A stretch of 64,000 bases of DNA from Haliea sp. E1-2-M8 (GTDB taxonomy: Bacteria; Pseudomonadota; Gammaproteobacteria; Pseudomonadales; Halieaceae): NCBI RefSeq assembly GCF_030649675.1, contig NZ_JAUTDR010000007.1:124001-188000 (forward strand). The letters run 5' to 3'. Below are positions 31,710 to 40,019 of the stretch, piece after piece. How positions within the stretch are numbered: the stretch's first letter is position 1; every line of letters begins with the position of its first letter. The notes under the pieces are model-generated. The model saw nothing but the letters and a program-made list of their open reading frames with translations, searched no databases and was not told the DNA's origin. Both the position numbers and the translations under genes were made by a program.

Positions 31710-31716
31710 CAGGTTA

Positions 31717-31741
31717 AAGCCGACCGCTGGGAGCGCGGCTT
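31717..31741 (+). repeat. attC-like stem-loop after the Gdx gene
   Basis: AAGCCG-(AC)-CGCT-GGG-AGCG-CGGCTT: a ten-pair stem with a two-base bulge on one arm, starting seven bases after the Gdx stop, followed by GACGCGGGGTTAT. Bulged stems of this kind, with AAGCCGAC/GCGGCTT arms, resemble integron attC sites. No T-run follows, so it is not a typical terminator. Confidence 0.35.
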
Positions 31742-31782
31742 GACGCGGGGTTATTGAGCGCTTTTACTAAGGAGTCGGAAAG

Positions 31783-31819
31783 CGTCTCCGCGGAGACGTC
31801 CCTCAAACCTACGGAGACG
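31783..31819 (+). promoter_or_regulatory. Possible Shine-Dalgarno-masking RNA switch before the VIT gene
   Basis: CGTCTCCG at 31783-31790 is followed at once by its complement CGGAGACG (31791-31798) and again by CGGAGACG at 31812-31819. The second copy contains the ribosome site GGAG (31813-31816), eight bases before the GTG start. In RNA the first element can pair with either copy; pairing with the distal one (eight pairs, 21-base loop) would hide the ribosome site. As DNA, the two CGGAGACG copies are spaced 21 bases, so a protein operator is the alternative. Confidence 0.5.
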
Positions 31820-31824
31820 CCTGA

Positions 31825-32586
31825 GTGAAAAGCGCACATAAGGTAGAGCTCATTCGAGAGCATTATCCAGACATGATTCGGAAGCGCTTGTCTCAGGGCG
31901 GGAAAAGCCAATATATTTCTGATGCTGTATTGGGGGGCATCGATGGATGCATAACAACATTTGCTGTTGTTTCCGGCTCGGTTGGCGCTGGTTTCCCATC
32001 TTCCGTAGCAGTGATACTAGGTTTTGCGAACCTTATTGCTGATGGTTTTAGCATGGCCATAAGTAACTATGAGTCCAGCAAGGCAGAACAAGACTTTATT
32101 GAAAGTATTAAAAAATCTGAAGAAAGACACATTGATGAAATTCCAGAGGGTGAGCGGGAAGAAGTCAGACAGATATATAGAGCCAAGGGTTTTAGCGGTG
32201 ATCTACTTGAACAGGTGGTTGACACCATCACCGCGAACAAAAGAATCTGGCTTGACGTAATGCTTGCCGAAGAGCATGGCCTTGGCAAGACCGCACAGAG
32301 GCCTTTGATATCCGCTGGCGTCACATTTCTGGCATTTATCTCAGTGGGTTCGGTTCCGCTGATGCCGTATATCATGTCATCGCTTGAGAATAATCAACAG
32401 TTTGCGATAAGTGCATTTCTTGCTGGGGCCATGTTCTTTTCAATAGGGATGCTCAAGAGTTTTGCTCTGGCGAAGCCCATATTTCTGTCTGGAGTACGGA
32501 CGCTCCTGACAGGGGGGGCAGCAGCAGCCCTGGCGTACTATGCAGCCTATATGTTACGAGAGATATTTAACATTGCCACTGGTTAA
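31825..32586 (+). CDS. VIT1/CCC1-family metal transporter
   Basis: 253 residues. N-terminal helices carry the signature ISDAVLGGIDGCITTFAVVS and GFANLIADGFSMAISNYES. A charged helical domain (EERHIDEIPEGEREEVRQIY) matches the cytosolic metal-binding domain of VIT proteins. Three C-terminal helices follow. The family exports Fe2+ or Mn2+ from the cytoplasm. GTG start with GGAG upstream. The base composition is lower in GC than that of the housekeeping genes, suggesting acquisition. Confidence 0.88.
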   Translation: MKSAHKVELIREHYPDMIRKRLSQGGKSQYISDAVLGGIDGCITTFAVVSGSVGAGFPSSVAVILGFANLIADGFSMAISNYESSKAEQDFIESIKKSEERHIDEIPEGEREEVRQIYRAKGFSGDLLEQVVDTITANKRIWLDVMLAEEHGLGKTAQRPLISAGVTFLAFISVGSVPLMPYIMSSLENNQQFAISAFLAGAMFFSIGMLKSFALAKPIFLSGVRTLLTGGAAAALAYYAAYMLREIFNIATG

Positions 32587-32605
32587 CGTCACATGCAGCA
32601 GGCCA

Positions 32606-32675
32606 GCGTAACAAACCCATGCAGTTGGACACAGTGCCCGCTATCTGCACACCTGAGTTGATGCGAGGCGTTATA
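32606..32675 (+). repeat. attC-like sequence between the VIT and DUF302 genes
   Basis: The segment opens with GCGTAACAAA (20 bases after the VIT stop) and closes with GAGGCGTTAT, the kind of outer boxes seen in integron attC sites, with ~50 bases between. The inner arms pair only weakly (GTGC...GCAC), so it is degenerate or coincidental. GCGTAACAAG also occurs shortly after the DUF302 stop, and TTAACAAG after the GGCT-like gene. Confidence 0.3.
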
Positions 32676-32702
32676 TTTCAAAAACCAAGAGCGAGGTGAC
32701 CC

Positions 32703-33086
32703 ATGTACTACATAGTGGAAACTGATAAATCATTCGACCAAGCAGCTACAGACCTTGACGCAGCCGTTAAGCAGCATGGTTTCGGAGTTCTCCATGTCCA
32801 CGACCTGGGGTCGACCCTGCGCAGCAAAGGAATTGAATTCGAGGAACAATGCAAGGTATTTGAAGTTTGCAACCCAGCGGAAGCTGCCAAGGTCCTGGCG
32901 ACCGATATGCGTCTGAATATGGCGCTGCCATGTCGCATTTCCGTTTTTACGGACAAGGGCAAGACCATGATTGGGCTGATCAAGCCGGCGCAGATGCTTG
33001 CATCGCTTTCCCAGGATGCAGCGTTGGTCCAGGTGTCCGAGGACGTTGAGCGTAAGACGATTCAGATGGTCGACGATGCAAAGTAA
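32703..33086 (+). CDS. DUF302 family protein
   Basis: 127 residues: MYYIVETDKSFDQAATDLDA, a central HGFGVLHVHDLGSTL, then FEVCNPAEAAKVL and ALPCRISVF. This is the typical DUF302 alpha/beta fold with a conserved cysteine context. DUF302 proteins have no settled biochemical role; many lie beside redox, metal or sulfur genes. A GAGGTG ribosome site precedes the ATG. Confidence 0.85.
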   Translation: MYYIVETDKSFDQAATDLDAAVKQHGFGVLHVHDLGSTLRSKGIEFEEQCKVFEVCNPAEAAKVLATDMRLNMALPCRISVFTDKGKTMIGLIKPAQMLASLSQDAALVQVSEDVERKTIQMVDDAK

Positions 33087-33145
33087 ACGCTCAGCGCGTA
33101 ACAAGTAAACTGCGCCGCTGGTTGAGGCATTGGATGTAAGGGAAT

Positions 33146-33250
33146 ATGAGTCAGCTCACGATCATTGTTCTCGCCTCTTGGCTCGCGGGTCTCGCAGCCT
33201 TCGGTGGCGGCGCGCCGAATGTATTCGGCGCGGATAGCCTGCAGCTTTAG
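33146..33250 (+). pseudogene. Short remnant of a membrane protein, with a perfect hairpin
   Basis: A 34-codon frame beginning MSQLTIIVLASWLAGLAAFG, one hydrophobic helix that recalls the start of ZIP-type metal transporters, but it ends after 34 residues. It contains the inverted repeat CGCGCCGAA-TGTA-TTCGGCGCG (33211-33232), a nine-pair perfect stem. The rest of the 33087-33418 gap holds no other coding signal. Confidence 0.3.
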
Positions 33251-33418
33251 TCGGCAGGTCGAGGTCTCCGGGACTGTTAACCATGGTTGACGTATCGAAA
33301 GCTGTGAACTAGTGTGCAGACATATTTGCAGCCTGGCGTCTGACACGGGGTAATAACGGCCCCAGAGTAAAAACAGCGCGGCGGCTTGAAAGGCGGCCCT
33401 GCAACTGGAGATGTAAAA

Positions 33419-33712
33419 ATGCCCGTGAAGCCAAGTCGCTGGGGTTCAGCTGAATATTTCCAAACTGAAGAGGATATTCAGGTATATCTGGAGGCTGTGC
33501 TGGAAGACGAAGGTGATGATCCCGCCGATATTATTCATGCTCTCGGAGTAGTTGCTCGCGCCAAGAACATGAGCAAGCTTGCCAGAGAAGCCGGCATTTC
33601 CAGGGAGGGGCTTTACAAGGCGCTTTCTGAGGAAGGCAACCCCACATTCGCTACAGTGGCGAAAATTGCCAGGGCGCTGGGACTACAAATCAGGTTTCAA
33701 ACAGCCGCGTAA
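33419..33712 (+). CDS. HigA-like putative addiction-module antidote protein
   Basis: 97 residues from the ATG at 33419, supported by GGAG eight bases upstream. The C-terminal half is a helix-turn-helix (MSKLAREAGISREGLYKALS, then NPTFATVAKIARALGL), as in the TIGR02684 antidote family. The N-terminal WGSAEYFQTEEDIQVYLEA matches the same family. These antitoxins are normally preceded by a RelE/HigB-like toxin of about 100 residues; none is present in the ~330 bases upstream, so it is an orphan. Its stop overlaps the next ATG (TAATG). Confidence 0.85.
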   Translation: MPVKPSRWGSAEYFQTEEDIQVYLEAVLEDEGDDPADIIHALGVVARAKNMSKLAREAGISREGLYKALSEEGNPTFATVAKIARALGLQIRFQTAA

Positions 33713-35298
33713 TGCGCGCTAACCGTCACAAGCAGTCTGACGGCTCCTTCGCAACCGCTGATGCTGCGGGGCCATTCGGCAGGATCTGCCGGCGGCTACC
33801 AGCTGCAGGCTCACCAATCGATCACGGAGGAGTTCCTGGACATCGAGGACAGTACCTGATTGGAATCCGGAGCCTGGCCTGGTCTCAAACGGCCCGACTC
33901 ATCTGCGCCACGTTCGTGTGCTGCGCCGTCTTTACGTTCAACACAGTCGCTGCCCAGCAGTCAGGCGATGGCGACGATAAGCCGACGCCGGCGAGAGTGT
34001 CGGAAGGCAAGCCCGAGTCTCCAGGTAAAGTGGAAATCCAGCCCGTCGCCAAGGACGACGACATCGAGCAGCGACTTACAGATATTCTGAATACGACAGG
34101 CTGGTTTGGTGAGCCCCAGGTGACGGTCGAGGACGGGATCGTTTACCTGAAAGGGACAACGGAAAGCGATGAATCCAGGCAATGGGCCAGAGATTTAGCG
34201 AAGAATACGGAGGGTGTGGTTGCAGTCGTCAATCAAATCACAGTTGCCCGCGGTACAGTTTGGAATTTCGATCCAACGCTTCAGGTACTCAATGAGCTGG
34301 CGCGCGGATCTATTCGATTGCTGCCCTTGATCGTGGTGGCGGTGGTCATTATCACTGTTTCATGGTTCTCCGCCAAATTTATGGTGCTCTTGCTGCGTCG
34401 CAGGCTTCTGACCCGATCCGGTAGTCAGCTTTTGCGCGAGGTAATGGCCCGGGCTGGCGGGATCCTAGTGATGCTGTTGGGCCTGTACCTGGTGCTGCGT
34501 ATCGCCGGGCTCACGCAACTCGCGCTCACTCTGGTGGGCGGTACAGGCCTTATTGGTTTGGTGCTGGGCATCGCCTTCCGCGACATCACCGAGAATTTTC
34601 TCGCGAGTCTCTTTCTGAGTTTGCAGCAGCCGTTTCGCGAGGGCGATCTGGTAGAGGTGGCGAGCGTCACGGGCTACGTTCAGCGGCTGACGGCGCGGAC
34701 GACTGTTCTAATGACACTCGACGGCAATCAGGTACAAGTCCCCAATTCGACTGTCTTCAAAAGCACGCTGCGCAACTTCACGAGCAATCCCAATCGCCGC
34801 GAGGATTTCATTGTGGGTATCGGCTATGACGATTCCATTTCCTTTGCCCAGGAAGTGGCCTTGAAGGTGCTCGCCGAGCACCCCGCCGTGTTGCAAGAGC
34901 CCGAGCCCTTGGTGCTCGTGGAGAACCTTGGGCCGTCAACGGTCAACCTGCGGATTTATTTCTGGCTCGATGGCGGCCAGCTCAGCTGGGCGAAAGTGAA
35001 GTCTTCAGTTATTCGATTCATCAAACGGGCCTTCCAGGACGCGGAGATCTCGCTGCCGGACGAGGCCCGGGAAGTCACCTTCCCTGCCGGGGTGCCTGTA
35101 CGCATGATGGAAGATCAAAGTGCTTCGGAGCCAGCCGGGCCGGTGCAGGCCAAGTCGACCGCCGAGCCCGAAACAGTCGCGACCAAGGCGGAAGCCGGCC
35201 TGGAAAGCGAAGCCGAGGAAATAAAAAAACAGGCACTCAGTTCCTGGACGCCCGGAGAGAATCTTTTAACTACATCGTCGTCTGCGGATACCAATTGA
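33712..35298 (+). CDS. MscS-type mechanosensitive channel with BON domain
   Basis: 528 codons from the ATG at 33712, which overlaps the antitoxin stop by one base. The first ~50 residues have no family character, so the real start may be later, near the signal-like segment TARLICATFVCCAVF. A BON domain (IEQRLTDILNTTGWF through VVAVVNQITV) is followed by three membrane helices, the MscS pore helix (LTLVGGTGLIGLVLGIAFRD), the beta domain (FREGDLVEVASVTGYV, NSTVFKSTLRNF) and an acidic C-terminal tail. The family releases solutes under osmotic downshock. Confidence 0.85.
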   Translation: MRANRHKQSDGSFATADAAGPFGRICRRLPAAGSPIDHGGVPGHRGQYLIGIRSLAWSQTARLICATFVCCAVFTFNTVAAQQSGDGDDKPTPARVSEGKPESPGKVEIQPVAKDDDIEQRLTDILNTTGWFGEPQVTVEDGIVYLKGTTESDESRQWARDLAKNTEGVVAVVNQITVARGTVWNFDPTLQVLNELARGSIRLLPLIVVAVVIITVSWFSAKFMVLLLRRRLLTRSGSQLLREVMARAGGILVMLLGLYLVLRIAGLTQLALTLVGGTGLIGLVLGIAFRDITENFLASLFLSLQQPFREGDLVEVASVTGYVQRLTARTTVLMTLDGNQVQVPNSTVFKSTLRNFTSNPNRREDFIVGIGYDDSISFAQEVALKVLAEHPAVLQEPEPLVLVENLGPSTVNLRIYFWLDGGQLSWAKVKSSVIRFIKRAFQDAEISLPDEAREVTFPAGVPVRMMEDQSASEPAGPVQAKSTAEPETVATKAEAGLESEAEEIKKQALSSWTPGENLLTTSSSADTN

Positions 35299-35396
35299 AG
35301 CGCGGATTGGCGGGAGGATAGATGCAACAGATGATTGAGTGGGCAGACGCTGCCGGGATAGCACTTCTCGCCGTGCTTGCCGGTTTTAGACCTGGG

Positions 35397-35829
35397 TGGC
35401 CGTCGGGTTCACGTCTGCCATTGGCGACGTCATCGTCAAGCTGAATCCTGCTCTGGAAGATGAATGGAAGCGTGCTCGCAGGATTGAAACACAGACCCGT
35501 TTGAGAATTGGTCCAGAAATAGTGCGGAGCTGATGGGGAGTGCCATGATCTGGGTAGACTACGGCATTCCGGTGGAGCCGTTACGTGAAGAGTACGCGCG
35601 CCTGCTCGGGGCGTGCTCCGACTGGGATGGCGTTACTGCGACGGTTCAGGTCGTGGAAGCCGGTGAAAAGGCGATGCAGATTCGCTTCCTGATGAGTGCC
35701 AGGAATTCAACCAGGCTTTGGAACCTGAGGTGTTATGTGCGTGAGCGCATGATCTTTTTCATTCAGCAGTCGTTTCCGGAGTGCCTGCCCCGGTTTCGTG
35801 CTGAGCTGGTGGAAAATTCTGGCGAATAG
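35397..35829 (+). pseudogene. Fragments of a second MscS-like channel
   Basis: The last ~90 codons (from MIWVDYGIPVEPLREEYARL to CLPRFRAELVE) match the cytoplasmic C-terminal domain of MscS-family channels (WDGVTATVQVVEAGEKAMQI, LWNLRCYVRERMIFFIQ). Upstream, 35397-35534 holds a frame VAVGFTSAIGDVIVKLNPAL...TRLRIGPEIVRS ending in a stop. A ~25-residue hydrophobic start at 35322 (MQQMIEWADAAGIALLAVLA) lies before that. The pore region is missing. Confidence 0.45.
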
Positions 35830-35933
35830 GAGCACGACGAGGTAACTGGTGAAATGTATAATTTCCGGGCAAAGATCACCGAATCCGCGCAGGTTGACGA
35901 AGAGCGTATGAGTTCCTATCGACCGAGGTAGTT

Positions 35934-36959
35934 ATGAATCAAATCAGAAATCAGATGCTCATTGTTATTGGAGCGTCAGCCGGTGGCATGGCAGCATTGA
36001 CGGCACTGGCAGCGCAATTCCCGAAGGATTTCCCGGCGCCCGTTTTCGTAGTCAACCACATGAGCGCTGATAACAGCGGCGAAGCGCTTGTCAAAGTTTT
36101 GAACGATGCCGGCAGTCTTGCCTGCACACATGCGCATGATGAACAGGTATTCGAGAGCGGCCATATTTATCTGGCCCCTCCCGACCAACATATGCTCATT
36201 GTGAAAGGCAAGATCCTCGTCACCAAAGGCGCCCGGGAAAACCGTTCACGGCCAGCTATTGATCCCTTGTTTCGTTCCGCAGCCGTAGCCTATGGCAATC
36301 GGGTAATAGGCATCATCCTTACAGGGTACCTGGATGATGGCACCAGCGGCATGCTGGCCATAAAAAGGTGTGGAGGAGTCTGCATTGCCCAGGATCCCGA
36401 GGATGCTGCTTATCCCGACATGCCGCAATCGGTAATCGCGAATGTTGGAGCTGATTATTGTTTGCCGGTAGCCCAGATGGGTGCGCTGCTGTCAGACCTG
36501 GTAAGTCGAAAACTGCCGGCCAGGAAGCAGGCGCCGGACGACATAGTGATCGAGGCAAAAATTGCACAGAGAGTTTTGAGCGATTTGCCCGCAGTCGAGG
36601 CGCTTGGCGATCAGGTGCCTTATAATTGTCCGGATTGTGGAGGGGTGTTATGGCAGATAGCTGAGGGAAAAATGTTCAGGTACCGGTGTCATACCGGCCA
36701 TGCATTTACGTCGTCGGTGTTGCTTGCTCAACAAACTGTAAAGATTGAAGAAACTCTCTGGGTTGCGCTGAGAATGTTCGAGGAGCGGCAAAATCTGCTC
36801 GTAACCATGAGTAAAAAGGAAAGCAAAGCCCATTTCTCATCAATCTCCCAGCGGGCCAAGGATTCTCAAGTACATATTGACCGTATTCGCTCCATGTTGA
36901 AGGCGACTGCCCGCGTTGGGGAGCGCACAGAGCCAACGGGTGATGAAGCTTTATCCTGA
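35934..36959 (+). CDS. CheB-type methylesterase with C-terminal zinc-ribbon-like segment
   Basis: 341 residues. Residues ~8-190 form a CheB catalytic domain: Ser in VIGASAGGM, His in VVNHMSAD, Asp in GYLDDGTSGM. The N-terminal receiver domain of chemotaxis CheB is absent. The C-terminal ~130 residues carry CPDCGGVLW and YRCHTGHAF, which may bind zinc. Stand-alone CheB proteins of this type occur outside chemotaxis operons; no MCP or cheR is nearby, so the target is unknown. Confidence 0.87.
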   Translation: MNQIRNQMLIVIGASAGGMAALTALAAQFPKDFPAPVFVVNHMSADNSGEALVKVLNDAGSLACTHAHDEQVFESGHIYLAPPDQHMLIVKGKILVTKGARENRSRPAIDPLFRSAAVAYGNRVIGIILTGYLDDGTSGMLAIKRCGGVCIAQDPEDAAYPDMPQSVIANVGADYCLPVAQMGALLSDLVSRKLPARKQAPDDIVIEAKIAQRVLSDLPAVEALGDQVPYNCPDCGGVLWQIAEGKMFRYRCHTGHAFTSSVLLAQQTVKIEETLWVALRMFEERQNLLVTMSKKESKAHFSSISQRAKDSQVHIDRIRSMLKATARVGERTEPTGDEALS

Positions 36960-37007
36960 GCTGGCAAGCTACACTACACGCCCTGTCACGGAGTTAACCA
37001 GGAGACG

Positions 37008-37205
37008 ATGGAGTCCCTAAAGGAACAGATTGTCGGTTGCCCATACTGCGGAGAGGCCATCGAGGTGCTCATAGACCATCAGGAGGCGGGGCACCAGTAT
37101 ATTGAGGATTGTCAGGTCTGCTGCAGGCCAATCATATTCGATGTGACTGTGGACGCATTGGGAAATCTGTCGGTAACGGTTCGCGACGAAAACGACGCCT
37201 ATTAG
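37008..37205 (+). CDS. CPXCG-motif cysteine-rich protein
   Basis: 65 residues with CPYCG near the N-terminus and CQVCC near the middle, two knuckles that should bind one zinc, followed by IIFDVTVDALGNLSVTV. Matches the CPXCG small-protein family common in gammaproteobacteria; function unknown. AGGAG precedes the ATG. Stands between cheB-like and crp-like genes on the same strand. Confidence 0.85.
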   Translation: MESLKEQIVGCPYCGEAIEVLIDHQEAGHQYIEDCQVCCRPIIFDVTVDALGNLSVTVRDENDAY

Positions 37206-37536
37206 CCAGGCACTCAAGATAGAGCAGTTGCTGAACGAGGGTCAGCGCGAGGTGCAGCTCGCAGTGGAATTCATGCGAGTTTTCATGAGCCAAAACAAGA
37301 AATCTGTGGTTAACTGTGGTGTTTCCGCGGGGGACAGAAAGTAAGCTCTGGCGGTTGCGGGCCAGCGATCTCCAGAAATCTGTTGCAATCCTCGATTTGG
37401 TACAGGCAAAGCTGCAAAGCTGGCCAGTGTTTCTGAATATACTTCTATGTATATCAATAGGTTATGCTTGGCGATGCTGCCTCTACCAGCTAGATGTTGC
37501 CGACATGGATCTACTGTCAACCTCAAGAGCGTCGCA
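37206..37536. other. Intergenic stretch with no intact gene
   Basis: 331 bases. The first ~130 bases hold a short frame in which a plausible peptide (LKIEQLLNEGQREVQLAVEF) precedes a stop; it may be a remnant but has no start or recognisable family. The remainder should hold the promoter of the Crp-like gene; an AT-rich patch near 37436-37466 is a candidate. Confidence 0.4.
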
Positions 37537-38307
37537 ATGTCTGCCATACCCCAGCCACAGCAGAATCACCTTCTGGCGGCCTTGTCGCCTGACGTTCAAA
37601 TCCGTTTGTTTCCGCATCTGGAACTGGTGCCGCTGCCCTTGCGGGCGCTCCTCTACGAATCCGGACGCCGCATGGGTCACGTTTACTTTCCAACCGACTC
37701 AATAGTCTCGCTGCAATATTTAATGCAAAACGGAACATCGACCGCGCTCTCGGTTGTGGGCAACGAGGGGTTGCTGGGCATTACTTTGTTTATGGGCGGC
37801 GAGAGCACCCCTAGCCGATCGCTGGTACAGAGCGCCGGTTACGCATATCGACTCCCGAGGCGACGGGTGAAAGAGGAGTTCAACCGCCATGGCCAGCTGT
37901 TGATGCTTATGCTGCGCTACACGCAAGCTTTGATCACGCAGGTCTCGCAGACTGCAGTGTGCAATCGGCATCATTCGATCGTCCAGCAGCTCTGCCGCTG
38001 GCTCCTGCTTTCGATGGATCGCCTGACAGACAACCACTTGACGATGACACAGGAATTCATCGGCAATATGCTCGGCGTTCGCCGCGAAGGCGTGACCCGG
38101 GCCGCGTTGAAGTTGCAGCAGCAGGGCGTGATTTCCTATGCACGCGGATCAATCAAGGTCATTGACCGGCCGAAGCTTGAAAAGCTGAGTTGCGAGTGCT
38201 ACAGCGTGGTCAGAAAGGAAACAGATCTACTCCTTGATTACCTGCCGCAACGGCAGGTGATTGCGAATACAGACTCCATCCCTACTGCGAAACTCGAAAA
38301 GCAGTAG
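37537..38307 (+). CDS. Crp/Fnr-family transcriptional regulator
   Basis: 256 residues from the ATG at 37537 (MSAIPQPQQNHLL); the frame is open upstream without family features. N-terminal cyclic-nucleotide-binding-like beta roll (RRMGHVYFPTDSIVSLQYLM), dimerisation helix, and a C-terminal winged helix (LTMTQEFIGNMLGVRREGVT). The phosphate-binding cassette of true cAMP receptors is not evident, nor are Fnr-type N-terminal cysteines, so the signal is unknown. Paralogous to the protein at 52162-52860. Confidence 0.88.
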   Translation: MSAIPQPQQNHLLAALSPDVQIRLFPHLELVPLPLRALLYESGRRMGHVYFPTDSIVSLQYLMQNGTSTALSVVGNEGLLGITLFMGGESTPSRSLVQSAGYAYRLPRRRVKEEFNRHGQLLMLMLRYTQALITQVSQTAVCNRHHSIVQQLCRWLLLSMDRLTDNHLTMTQEFIGNMLGVRREGVTRAALKLQQQGVISYARGSIKVIDRPKLEKLSCECYSVVRKETDLLLDYLPQRQVIANTDSIPTAKLEKQ

Positions 38308-38495
38308 GCGAAAATCGAGGGGCAGAACAAGAAGGGGTTGACGGCTTCATGGCGGATCCAGCTGACTGTCATGTGGCTCACTGGCATTTTTGGCGGCGAT
38401 AATCTAGATTTCTCAATGTAGCTTTTTGCCTTCCAGACTTATGTAGCACACCGTACAAAAAGACTCTGGCCATACTATCTTTCGAATTTGAGACT

Positions 38496-40019
38496 ATGCC
38501 AAGCATCCGCAGACGACTTCTGGCCCCGGCCCTGTTCCTGTGTTGCGCGGCGGCGGGCTGCGGCGCTGCAGTGGCCCAGTCGGCGGGCGATGGTGAGGAA
38601 TTCTCCAGGAACACGGTGATCGAACGAGCGCGCAGTATGGCGCAGCACCCTTTCGAGCCGCCTGGGCAGGCGCCTGAAATTTTGGCCAGCCTGGATTATT
38701 CCGAATACCGCAAGATCAATTATCTAGAGGACGCCGCCGTCTGGGGCGGCTCACCGACACGGTTTTCCATCCAGTTGTTCGCCCCGGGTTATCTGTACCG
38801 TGACTTGGTGGATATCGACATCGTCGAGAATGGCAAAAGCCGCCCACTGACCATAGCAGAAAACTCTTTCCAGGTACCCGACCCAGCTCTGGCTGGCATG
38901 CTGGCCGAGATCGACAAATACGGCGGTATGCGCCTGCATTATCCACTGAACATATCAAACTACGCGGAAGAGTTCCTGGTGTTCCAGGGCGCCAGCTATT
39001 TCCGCGGTGTGTCCAGGGGGCAGGTGTACGGTCTGTCGGCCCGTGGTCTGGCGATCGACGTTGCCGGTCCCCGGGGCGAGGAACATCCGATTTTCCGCCA
39101 GTTCTGGGTTGAGCGCCCCTCGAGCGACCACGATTCCATGGTGGTGCACGCCCTGCTGGACAGCAAGCGCGTGACGGGCGCCTACCGGTTTGGTATTTAT
39201 CCGGGCGCCCCGCTGCGCATGGATGTCGAGGTCACCTTGTTTCCTCGTGAAGACATCGAGCACGTAGGGCTGGCGCCGCTCACTTCGATGTTCATGCATG
39301 GTCCGCTGGACCACGCCGAGCTGCCCGATTACAGGCCCGCCGTCCACGATTCGGAAGGCCTGGCGATCCTGCGAAGCAATGGCGAGCGGATCTGGCGATC
39401 GCTGGCCAACCCGCGCGACCTGCAGGTCAGCGCCTTCGTCGACGAAAACCCCGCGGGCTTCGGCCTGATCCAGCGCCAGCGCGAGTTTGCTTACTTTCAG
39501 GACCTGGAGGCCCGCTACGATCGTCGTCCCTCGGCCTGGGTGCAGCCATTGGGCGGCTGGGGCAAGGGGCATGTGCAGCTGGTGGAAATTCCCTCTGACT
39601 CCGAGGGCAATGACAACATCGTGGCGTACTGGCGTCCGGAACAGGGCCTGAAGCGGGGCCAGGCGTTCGAGTACGCCTATCGCCTGAGCTGGCCGGGAGA
39701 CGCGCCGGGCAACGACGGCATCGCGCGTGTTGTACGCAGTGCGGGCGGTCAAAAGCTGGGCAGTGACCACCACGAGGTGATGATTGACTACAGTGAACTG
39801 GCGGCCAGCGACCTGGAGGGTATTGAGGTCCACGCGGCGATCAATCCGGGGCGCCTGGTGGAAGCGCGGATCCAGCCCCACCGGGCAATCAACGGCGCCC
39901 GCGTGTTCCTGAGCCTGGACAATGACGACCAACCGGGAGCGGAAATGCGTGTCGACCTCAAGCGGGGCGACCAATCGGTGGCTGAAACCTGGCTTTATCG
40001 CTGGCTCAATGAATACTGA
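38496..40019 (+). CDS. opgG: Glucan biosynthesis protein OpgG
   Basis: 507 residues, standard length. The signal peptide ends near GAAVAQSAG. The body matches OpgG: LDYSEYRKINYLEDAAVWGG, FQGASYFRGVSRGQVYGLSA, FWVERPSSDHDSMVVHALLD. OpgG is a periplasmic enzyme acting with OpgH to make osmoregulated periplasmic glucans; recent work assigns glucan-cleaving activity to OpgG/OpgD. It overlaps opgH by eleven bases. Confidence 0.95.
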   Translation: MPSIRRRLLAPALFLCCAAAGCGAAVAQSAGDGEEFSRNTVIERARSMAQHPFEPPGQAPEILASLDYSEYRKINYLEDAAVWGGSPTRFSIQLFAPGYLYRDLVDIDIVENGKSRPLTIAENSFQVPDPALAGMLAEIDKYGGMRLHYPLNISNYAEEFLVFQGASYFRGVSRGQVYGLSARGLAIDVAGPRGEEHPIFRQFWVERPSSDHDSMVVHALLDSKRVTGAYRFGIYPGAPLRMDVEVTLFPREDIEHVGLAPLTSMFMHGPLDHAELPDYRPAVHDSEGLAILRSNGERIWRSLANPRDLQVSAFVDENPAGFGLIQRQREFAYFQDLEARYDRRPSAWVQPLGGWGKGHVQLVEIPSDSEGNDNIVAYWRPEQGLKRGQAFEYAYRLSWPGDAPGNDGIARVVRSAGGQKLGSDHHEVMIDYSELAASDLEGIEVHAAINPGRLVEARIQPHRAINGARVFLSLDNDDQPGAEMRVDLKRGDQSVAETWLYRWLNEY

